Positions 16,901 through 21,224 of a stretch of DNA of 21,224 nt are shown one piece after another. A program made the position numbers and the translations under genes. The stretch's first letter is position 1. Every line of letters starts with the position of its first letter. The notes below the pieces were generated by a model that made no database searches, was not told the origin of the DNA, and worked only from the letters and a program-made list of their open reading frames with translations. This DNA comes from Flavobacteriales bacterium UBA5939 (lineage in GTDB: Bacteria; Bacteroidota; Bacteroidia; Flavobacteriales; Schleiferiaceae): the NCBI GenBank assembly GCA_002430755.1, contig DJCX01000020.1, forward strand, positions 1 through 21,224. The letters run 5' to 3'.

Positions 16901-17278
16901 ACCTCAAATTACCCGCTTCATACCTATGCAGTGACTTCTACCACTTACGTAGTGAGTCTCACGGTTTACAATACTTGTGGTGATTCTGATACCTACTCGA
17001 GCGTCTTAGGAGATGCCCTAGGCGAAGACGAATACACGCTGTTTAATGTGAAAGTGTTCCCGAACCCTGCAAAAGGATTTATTACTCTTGAGAGTGATGC
17101 AGGTATGGAAGGAACTATTTCGCTCATTGATGCGCTTGGCCGCACAGTGGTAGAGATGAATGCAAATGGCATGTCCAACCAAGTAATTGATGTACGCGAT
17201 CTAAGTGCGGGTACGTATGTCTTGCGAGTTTTGAATAACGGTCACCTCTTCCAGGAGCGCGTTCAGATTGTGAAGTAA
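10991..17278 (+). CDS. Giant T9SS-exported FN3/MAM/PKD repeat protein (adhesin-like)
   Basis: A 2095-residue secreted protein, probably a surface adhesin or matrix protein; no enzymatic motif was seen. Order: Sec signal peptide (1 to about 19); unassigned N-terminal domain (about 20-170); then five FN3 plus MAM-like pairs. FN3 units are at about 171-264, 455-550, 734-827, 1012-1098 and 1282-1376. MAM-like units follow each, ending at 454, 733, 1011, 1281 and 1561. A sixth FN3 is at 1562-1651, then a C-rich YTLELGDDYGDGW domain (1652-1769). Three PKD domains follow, marked by W-x-FGDG at 1801, 1879 and 1961, and a T9SS type A sorting domain closes the protein (2017-2095; VFPNPAKG...LSAGTYVLRV). 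MAM-type marks are TGP..DHTSGSG, FWYHM.G and GDIAIDD. A candidate promoter lies upstream and a bidirectional terminator downstream. T9SS passenger status is strong; the binding partner is unknown. Confidence 0.95.
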   Translation: MKRLLLSAAAVLFAFSMNAQISSDTLTYNRGTLGVQAVFPVNINSQSSCADTMGISIPAGHWISSIELKYEVQTQGGGFGGVAPNDVGTYVEFVSESTKETGLTYGTSGTNGTTESVSRTINEFNGAVTDTFLVFKLHPLRQAFTAACDTNSAKITDSTYQIIVNHYPAPTCFQPTNLAVDWTMSDQAQLSWTTGGSSSWEVEYGAPGFTPGTGTRLAALTNPFVVTGLTASTSYEFIVRDSCAVGNTSIWSAAAEDSTRCAPITFTTSYTENFNSTTDWVPGSGFDNDGSTVPSCWLRNPTSPNGGQGYAWGVADDSTGTPGTGPSAGRGGSGQYIYAEASGAANQSVAEITSPLIDLSALSVPELNFYYHMRGAQINELKTEVWSKTTGWVNVGAINGPQQTALSDTFLLQTYTLSQFVNDTVLVRFSASRGFGNANQADIAIDDFGFQEAPTCPDPSNLLVAGRTMTSITLGWTAVNATSWDIQYGAPGAALGATANTTISASTNPKEVTGLSSGTTYQFWVREVCGPTDKSGWVGPILATTHCTPVTAPWSEDFDSTTWTAGTGVYNTGDALAACWVRTPEKDTLPSSPFSWGVRSGTTTTGQTGPTTDVSGSGNYLYAEASGGAPNQEAFVESPMIDMSALLKPQVSFYYNMRGFFVNTLKLQVWVDSTQTWDTYFTKSGNQGNQWLFEEVDLSGFAGDTIVLRWSATKGNGAQGDIAIDEIVVEDQPLCPDPSNFALTDVTSTTATFSWTTGGSTTWNLVVGTAGFTPSATGLTNLTTTTGVATGLTAGTSYDAYVRDTCGALGASMWIGPITFNTLCNPLTAPYTENFDSTSWVTGANQTPGQIDGCWQRNDTVEYFWKAGPPTNHSNNTGPSGDHTSGSGGYAFTEANTGFGGSSIFTNELISPLVDVSPLTTPEMTFWYHMYGTLINKLVVQVRTAGGSWTTLSTINGAQQSSSNDAWKEQIVDLTAYAGDTIQVKFIAHRYQGFNNQVDISLDDVDIHEKPNCPKPSNLVASNVTSNSVDLSWTTGGSTNWLVKYTPGSIVSAGTNPFTLTGLSPNTTYSIYVRDSCAAGDVSPWEGPITVTTLCGMETAPWTEDFEGTGFDASTGDFDGCYTTSTSTTYFWQTGTGATPTNNTGPSADHTSGSGKYGYIETSFGFNGDTEADMETMEIDLDTLSTPELSFWWHAAGGNIDEMEVEIYDGSTWTSELTINSTNNTLQSGPGDPWQEAVIDLSSYAGDTIKVRFTGSRASTFGFTSTQADWAIDDIEIDNAPTCLKPTAIASTASTTTSITLSWTTGGASNWQIEYGAPGFTPGTGTIVNATTNPYTVTGLAPSTYYDFWVRDSCGATDVSDWAGAFAAATACGTAIAPYLENFDNGFVGGTDNNQGHNIGATISPCWTRTDTDTNYRWGGRTGGTATGGTGPGGDHTSGFGSYVYTEASFSTGTPVATLTSPSIDLSALTTPEMKFWYHLYAFNGSQGTLVWSIQDVAVGTWVDLDSISGNQGNNWIEVVEDLSSYANKTVKIKFTATKSSGTTPQQGDIAIDDLSIDEAPTCPEPTAVTAVATSTTDVDVSWTTGGSTAWQIEYGAPGFTPGTGTIVNALTNPFTVTGLTSGASYDFYVRDSCGAGDVSMWVGPASATTFTCTGGCTYTLELGDDYGDGWGANGQYSVFHQLAVTTGSVTTNYTMSNTTGALGSSETFTFNVCDGDTLYLEFIDNGQWDDECGYTLKDPNGVVVSSVANGSMTPGIKYQGSANCSSPCPAPVPTFTFTDNFLSVDFDATASTGAALTYAWDFGDGNNGTGDTPTHLYSAGGTYVVTLTATDSCNQSIDFVDTIQVCEELTTANITYTQSAFDINFDASGVAGADSAYWTFGDGNTGNGLNPTNTYSGSGNFQVDVTVYNACGDQADTTFFVTICVQPTATFSAQILSAGGGGMQVQFDGTNSTGGSSYLWNFGDGNTNSTSNYPLHTYAVTSTTYVVSLTVYNTCGDSDTYSSVLGDALGEDEYTLFNVKVFPNPAKGFITLESDAGMEGTISLIDALGRTVVEMNANGMSNQVIDVRDLSAGTYVLRVLNNGHLFQERVQIVK
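11501..15943 (+). repeat. Six-fold FN3 / five-fold MAM-like module array
   Basis: Within the giant gene a module of about 555 bases (94 FN3 plus 185-190 MAM-like residues) recurs with starts at 11501, 12353, 13190, 14024, 14834 and 15674. The last copy is FN3 only. Shared marks per copy are C-x-x-P at the FN3 start, W-T-T-G-G, a Y-x-x-x-V-R-D-S-C block, W-x-G-P, A-P-Y/W-x-E-D/N-F at the MAM start, C-W, and D-I-A-I-D-D at the MAM end. Copies are alike in protein but differ widely at synonymous sites, so this is not a recent tandem duplication. Confidence 0.88.
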
Positions 17279-17296
17279 TTACAATTGTGATAAAGT

Positions 17297-17327
17297 AAAA
17301 AGCCGCCCCATCGGGGCGGCTTTTTTT
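17297..17327. terminator. Bidirectional intrinsic terminator
   Basis: GCCGCCCC at 17302-17309 pairs with GGGGCGGC at 17313-17320 around an ATC loop. Five A residues precede it and seven T residues follow. It can therefore stop transcription both from the giant gene on the plus strand and from the convergent transporter operon on the minus strand. Confidence 0.92.
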
Positions 17328-17386
17328 ATGCATCTGAAAATTTGACTTACGCCTTTTTGACAAACTCGCTCTTGAGCAGATATGTT

Positions 17387-18580
17387 TTAGGTTTTAGGCA
17401 AGAGAAAAGTGATACCACTTAAAAGTGTAAGTAGCGCAATCATTGAATAAGCTAGGGAAGGATAGCCAAGGGCTCCCGCGGCGAAACCGGTAAGTGCACC
17501 AAAGACATAGCCCATGTCTCTCCAAAATCGATACGTTGCCAATGCCTTAGGACGCCATACAGGGTGACTGTTATTGCTAATGCCGACCAAGAAGGTAGGA
17601 TAGACCAGCGCTGTGCCTAAACCTATAAGTAGGTACGGTACTACTGATAGTGCACTTCCAGGAAAAAGAAAGAGTCCAACCGCTTGCATAATCATACCGG
17701 TGGCGCAAATAGTCTTTATGTTTCCTGAATTGGACAAGGGGCCGGTAAATAATTGGCCCAGACCCCACGAAGCTGCATGAATGCCTGTGAGTAAGCCAAT
17801 TGTGGTAAGACTGGCATCCATGGAGAGCAAGGTAACGGGCACAAGTGCCCAGAGAATACCGTCGTTGGCATTGTTGATCAGGCCTCCTATACTAAACAAT
17901 CGTAACGCACCATTTTTCCAACTGGTATGGGCGAAGATATTAGTGGGAGTGCTCTCTGAAGTATCGTATTCTTCCTGAGCTTCAACCAAGGCCCAAGGGC
18001 GTGTATCTGGTAAAAAGAGTAGGGCGATGATGAGTGCGAGAAGAATTATTGCTCCGCTGGCAATCAGTATGTAGCGAAAATCGCCATTGGTGTCCATGAA
18101 CGAAGCTGCAAGTGCGGAGGCGCCACCCACTGCTAGATAGCCGGCACTCTCATTTAGGCCCATTGCAGTGCCTCGAAGACGTTTACCAACAATATCAATC
18201 TTCATAATAACCGTGGTGGACCAAGTGATGCCTTGGCTTAGACCGAGTGCTACATTGGCGGCAATAGCCATCCAAGGTGCATTCATGGTCAAAAGGAGGT
18301 AAGGAATGATCGCCGCAATACACCAGCCTAAAACTAAGGACCACTTACGGCCAATAGTGGTTAGCAGGTGTCCCGAGAATAAATTGGCCACAGCTTTCGA
18401 AAGACCAAAAGTTGCTACCATGATGAGTGAAGATTCTGCCTCTTCCATGCCCCAGCTCGAGGTAATTACGGGCAATAGGCTGCGCTCAAAACCAACCATG
18501 GAACCCACAAAGGCACTCATGAGAACCAATAGTGTAAAGAGCGGCCAATTCTCCTTAAGGCCTAGGCGACGCTGCTTCAC
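17387..18580 (-). CDS. Major facilitator superfamily transporter
   Basis: Predicted 12-helix inner-membrane permease of 397 residues. The MFS motif A loop between helices 2 and 3 reads GHLLTTIGRK at 70-79. A second conserved stretch, GLNESAGYLAVG, is at 141-152. A charged cytoplasmic central loop spans about 191-225 between the two six-helix halves. Substrate cannot be assigned; sugar, drug or organic-acid export or uptake are all possible. The start is GTG at 18580, which overlaps the TGA of nhaC as GTGA, so translation is almost surely coupled. No ATG fits better. It is the last gene of the minus-strand unit and runs towards the bidirectional terminator about 60 bases past its stop. Confidence 0.88.
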   Translation of the reverse strand: MKQRRLGLKENWPLFTLLVLMSAFVGSMVGFERSLLPVITSSWGMEEAESSLIMVATFGLSKAVANLFSGHLLTTIGRKWSLVLGWCIAAIIPYLLLTMNAPWMAIAANVALGLSQGITWSTTVIMKIDIVGKRLRGTAMGLNESAGYLAVGGASALAASFMDTNGDFRYILIASGAIILLALIIALLFLPDTRPWALVEAQEEYDTSESTPTNIFAHTSWKNGALRLFSIGGLINNANDGILWALVPVTLLSMDASLTTIGLLTGIHAASWGLGQLFTGPLSNSGNIKTICATGMIMQAVGLFLFPGSALSVVPYLLIGLGTALVYPTFLVGISNNSHPVWRPKALATYRFWRDMGYVFGALTGFAAGALGYPSLAYSMIALLTLLSGITFLLPKT

Positions 18581-20004
18581 TTTTTACGAATCTTAATGCC
18601 AAACCAGGCGTAGATGAGCGTCATTATCGGTGAAATCAGGTTAAAGAAGGCGTACATGAAATAATCGCCTGTAGCTACTCCTAATACGGAGCTTTGGTAT
18701 GCGCCACAAGTATTCCATGGGATAAGAACAGAGGTTACTGTACCGCTGTCCTCAAGCGTTCTACTCAAGTTTTCCGGTGCTAACCCTCGTTTGTCATACA
18801 CGTCTTTAAACATTCTACCGGGCACGACAATGGCCAAATATTGGTCTGAAGCAGTTACGTTTAATACACCACAGGCAACAAGCGTGCTTGTGATCAGTGA
18901 TGCTGTATTCTTGGCAAGACCGACAATAGCTGTCGTAATGGTTGCTAGAAAGCCACAGGCTTCCATCGCGCCGCCAAAGGCCATTGCACTAAGGATGAGC
19001 CATACGGTGCCCATCATGCCTGACATACCAGAGCTACTCAGGAGATCGGCGAGAATAGGGTTGTCGCTAGGAATGGATATATCGCCATATACACTGCGCA
19101 TGGCGGTTTCATACAATGGATATTCGCCGCTGCCTAGTTGTGTCAACAGATTTCCCTGGAACAATAAAGCCATAACAAGACCGCCTAGTATACCCATGGA
19201 AATAGCTACCAATGCATCTGTCTTTTGAGAAATAAGTGCAATGACACCAATAGGAACCAAGAATACCCAAGGCGTTATGTTGAAGGTTTCAGCGATCAGG
19301 TTTTGAACTACTGCAATTTCGTCAGCATTCAGAGCGCCACTTGAATAGCGCAAGCCAATGACAGTAAAGAGAATTAATGAAATGACAAGACTAGGTACCG
19401 TCGTGTAAAGCATGTAACGGATGTGCGTGAATAGATCCGTGCCCGCCATAGCAGGGGCAAGGTTGGTCGTATCACTCAAAGGACTTAGTTTATCACCGAA
19501 ATAGGCACCAGAGATGACGGCACCTGCAACAATGGCAACGGGAATTCCCATGGTTTGCCCGATACCCATAAGGGCGATACCTACAGTGGCGGTTGTTGAC
19601 CAAGACGAACCGGTACTCAAACTGACCAAGGCAGAAATAATTACGGCCGTCGGTAAAAAGAACGTTGCATTGATTAGATCCAATCCGTAGTAAATCATGG
19701 CCGGCACAATACCGCCAACTAGCCAAGTCCCTGCAAGTCCTCCAATAAGAATAAGGATATAGATAGCACTCGCCGTATCCTTAACATTGGCTTTGATTTT
19801 GTCTAGAATGGCTTCGACCTTAGTCCCGTTCATAGTACCAATACCGCCAGCAATAAGTGCTGATACGAGTAGGATGACTTGATTAGAACCACTGAGGGCG
19901 TCATCGCCGTAGACATAGCCTACATTAAACCAAAGCAAAAGCATGAGTACTACCAACGGACTTAATGCCAGTAGCAGCTGTAGAGTGTGTTTCTTTTGTG
20001 CCAT
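18577..20004 (-). CDS. nhaC: Na+/H+ antiporter NhaC
   Basis: Inner-membrane antiporter of the NhaC family, expected to expel sodium in exchange for protons. The frame can be extended to a TTG at 20013, but the ATG at 20004 (MAQKKHTLQ, 475 residues) is the better start. Numbered from it, the family signature GDKLSPLSDTTN is at 170-181, continuing into LAPAMAGTDLF. A later block, VTASDQYLAIVVPGRM, lies in the C-terminal half. Around 11 to 12 hydrophobic helices are visible. Some NhaC relatives exchange other cation or organic-acid pairs (for example malate/lactate), so exact substrates are uncertain. It starts 29 bases after the stop of the CBS-domain enzyme gene and overlaps the MFS gene by four bases. 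Confidence 0.92.
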   Translation of the reverse strand: MAQKKHTLQLLLALSPLVVLMLLLWFNVGYVYGDDALSGSNQVILLVSALIAGGIGTMNGTKVEAILDKIKANVKDTASAIYILILIGGLAGTWLVGGIVPAMIYYGLDLINATFFLPTAVIISALVSLSTGSSWSTTATVGIALMGIGQTMGIPVAIVAGAVISGAYFGDKLSPLSDTTNLAPAMAGTDLFTHIRYMLYTTVPSLVISLILFTVIGLRYSSGALNADEIAVVQNLIAETFNITPWVFLVPIGVIALISQKTDALVAISMGILGGLVMALLFQGNLLTQLGSGEYPLYETAMRSVYGDISIPSDNPILADLLSSSGMSGMMGTVWLILSAMAFGGAMEACGFLATITTAIVGLAKNTASLITSTLVACGVLNVTASDQYLAIVVPGRMFKDVYDKRGLAPENLSRTLEDSGTVTSVLIPWNTCGAYQSSVLGVATGDYFMYAFFNLISPIMTLIYAWFGIKIRKK

Positions 20005-20033
20005 ATCCCGCAAGATACAACGCGCGAGCCTTC

Positions 20034-21224
20034 TTAGCTCATCGCTGTGATAATGTCTTGCTTAGTGATGATATGGTGTCCTTCGCCAAATTCTACGAGT
20101 ACCGCACGGTGTCCTTCTTTCACCATACGAGCGACGTCTTCTATTGGGGTTGTTAGCTCGACCACAGGGTAGGCAGCACCCATCACTTCACCAATAAGCA
20201 CATTAGAATTTGGATTGTCTAACATGCAGTTCAGTATGCATTGATCGTCAATGGCACCGACCACCTTACCCTCTTCAATAACTGGGATTTGGGTGATGTC
20301 ATGGGTCTTCATCAAGCTCGCTGCATTACTGAGCGGGGCAGTAGGGCTAACTGTAACTAAAGGCAAGTGACTGTGTCCGTCGATAAGGTCCTTGGCGACT
20401 TTGTTGGCTGGAGCCAGGAATCCTCTATCGCGCATCCAATCGTCGTTGTATACTTTCCCTACATAACGAGACCCGTGGTCGTGGAAGAGGACTACCACCA
20501 CATCCTCAGGGGTAAGCTTATCCTTTAGTTGACGCAGGCCTTGGAAGGCTGAACCGCAGCTGTATCCTAAGAACAGACCTTCTTTCTTGGCCAATTCTCT
20601 GGTAGCTACTGCACCGTCTTTATCCGTTACTTTTTCGAAGTAATCAATAACATCGAAATCAACATTCTTAGGCAAGATATCCTCACCAATACCCTCCGTG
20701 ATGTAACTGTAAATTTCCTTTTCGTCGAATTCTCCGGTCTCGTGGTACTTTTTGAATACCGAACCGTATGTATCAATCCCCCAAACTTTAATATCCGGAT
20801 TTTGCTCTTTAAGATATTTCCCAACTCCTGAAATAGTACCTCCCGTTCCAACTCCCACTACGAAGTGCGTCACTTTACCTGCTGTCTGCTCCCAGATTTC
20901 AGGTCCTGTGCTTTCATAATGCGCCATGCGATTACTCAGGTTGTCGTATTGGTATGGGTAGAATGAATTTGGAATTTCTTCATTTAATCGTGATGCAACG
21001 CTGTAGTAGCTGTCCGGATGCTCCGGTGCGACGTTCGTAGGACATACTATGACCTCGGCGCCCATAGCACGAAGAATATCCATCTTTTCTTTGCTCTGCT
21101 TATCACTAAGCGTACAGATCAGCTTATAGCCTTTGACAATAGCCGCCAGCGCTAGCCCCATGCCCGTGTTCCCAGAGGTACATTCTATGATGGTGCCGCC
21201 GGGCTTAAGATCACCGCGTGCTTC
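20034..21224 (-). CDS. PLP-dependent cystathionine beta-synthase-like enzyme with CBS domains (5' partial)
   Basis: Fold-type II pyridoxal-phosphate enzyme, probably cystathionine beta-synthase or cysteine synthase, acting in sulfur amino acid metabolism. The frame runs off the right edge: bases 21162-21224 read on the minus strand as EARGDLKPGG followed by TIIECTSGNTG. The internal Met at 21161 is therefore not the start, and the PLP-lysine region lies outside the window. The TSGNTG motif (21162-21179) and GVGTGGT phosphate-binding loop are present. The C-terminus (about 20037-20370) is a tandem CBS-domain pair with DITQIPVIEEGKVVGAID and a second copy ending in IITKQDIITAM. CBS pairs often bind adenosyl ligands and regulate activity. 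CBS domains favour cystathionine beta-synthase over plain cysteine synthase. It is the first visible gene of the unit with nhaC and the MFS gene. Confidence 0.9.
   Translation of the reverse strand, partial: EARGDLKPGGTIIECTSGNTGMGLALAAIVKGYKLICTLSDKQSKEKMDILRAMGAEVIVCPTNVAPEHPDSYYSVASRLNEEIPNSFYPYQYDNLSNRMAHYESTGPEIWEQTAGKVTHFVVGVGTGGTISGVGKYLKEQNPDIKVWGIDTYGSVFKKYHETGEFDEKEIYSYITEGIGEDILPKNVDFDVIDYFEKVTDKDGAVATRELAKKEGLFLGYSCGSAFQGLRQLKDKLTPEDVVVVLFHDHGSRYVGKVYNDDWMRDRGFLAPANKVAKDLIDGHSHLPLVTVSPTAPLSNAASLMKTHDITQIPVIEEGKVVGAIDDQCILNCMLDNPNSNVLIGEVMGAAYPVVELTTPIEDVARMVKEGHRAVLVEFGEGHHIITKQDIITAMS

Noticed and set aside
18791..19228. 145-residue plus-strand open frame inside nhaC
   Set aside because: It is antisense to conserved membrane helices and its sequence shows no domain or start context; it is a shadow frame.
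1..21224. Defence island, prophage, transposon or CRISPR array
   Set aside because: All sizeable frames are accounted for by housekeeping, transport or secreted proteins. No transposase, integrase, direct-repeat array or terminal inverted repeat was seen.

Overview
The window looks like chromosomal DNA from a marine-type Bacteroidota bacterium, probably Flavobacteriales. Four things point that way: a C-terminal type IX secretion (T9SS) sorting domain on the giant secreted protein, a DUF4249-type lipoprotein, promoter-like TTG...TAnnTTTG sequences, and the general lack of Shine-Dalgarno sites before A-rich start regions. It is gene-dense and mostly core. No tRNA, rRNA, CRISPR array, insertion sequence or phage gene was seen. 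No gap between genes exceeds about 160 bases.

Left part, 1-7078. A tight plus-strand run holds a THUMP-domain RNA methyltransferase (its start lies before base 1), an unrecognised exported helical protein, and priA, whose ATG directly follows the stop of the exported protein. It converges on a minus-strand pair, panB followed by an RluA-family pseudouridine synthase, and the two outer genes share one TTAA as opposing stop codons. A lone DUF4249-like lipoprotein gene is divergent from panB.

Middle, 7079-10990. dnaK stands alone and ends in a very strong intrinsic terminator. It is followed by a sodium:alanine/glycine (AGCS) symporter with an unusual soluble insertion of about 100 residues.

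Right part, 10991-21224. One 6.3-kb gene encodes a 2095-residue T9SS-exported protein. It has a signal peptide, an unassigned N-terminal domain, five FN3+MAM-like modules plus a sixth FN3, a GDGW-type domain, three PKD domains and a sorting tail. A bidirectional terminator separates it from a minus-strand set: a PLP-dependent cystathionine beta-synthase-like enzyme with CBS domains (running off the right end), an NhaC antiporter and an MFS transporter. The last two are translationally coupled by a GTGA overlap.

I found no convincing new defence or mobile system. The most unusual item is the giant modular protein, with four conserved cysteines per repeat. The next most interesting are the unassigned exported protein next to priA and the insertion in the symporter.
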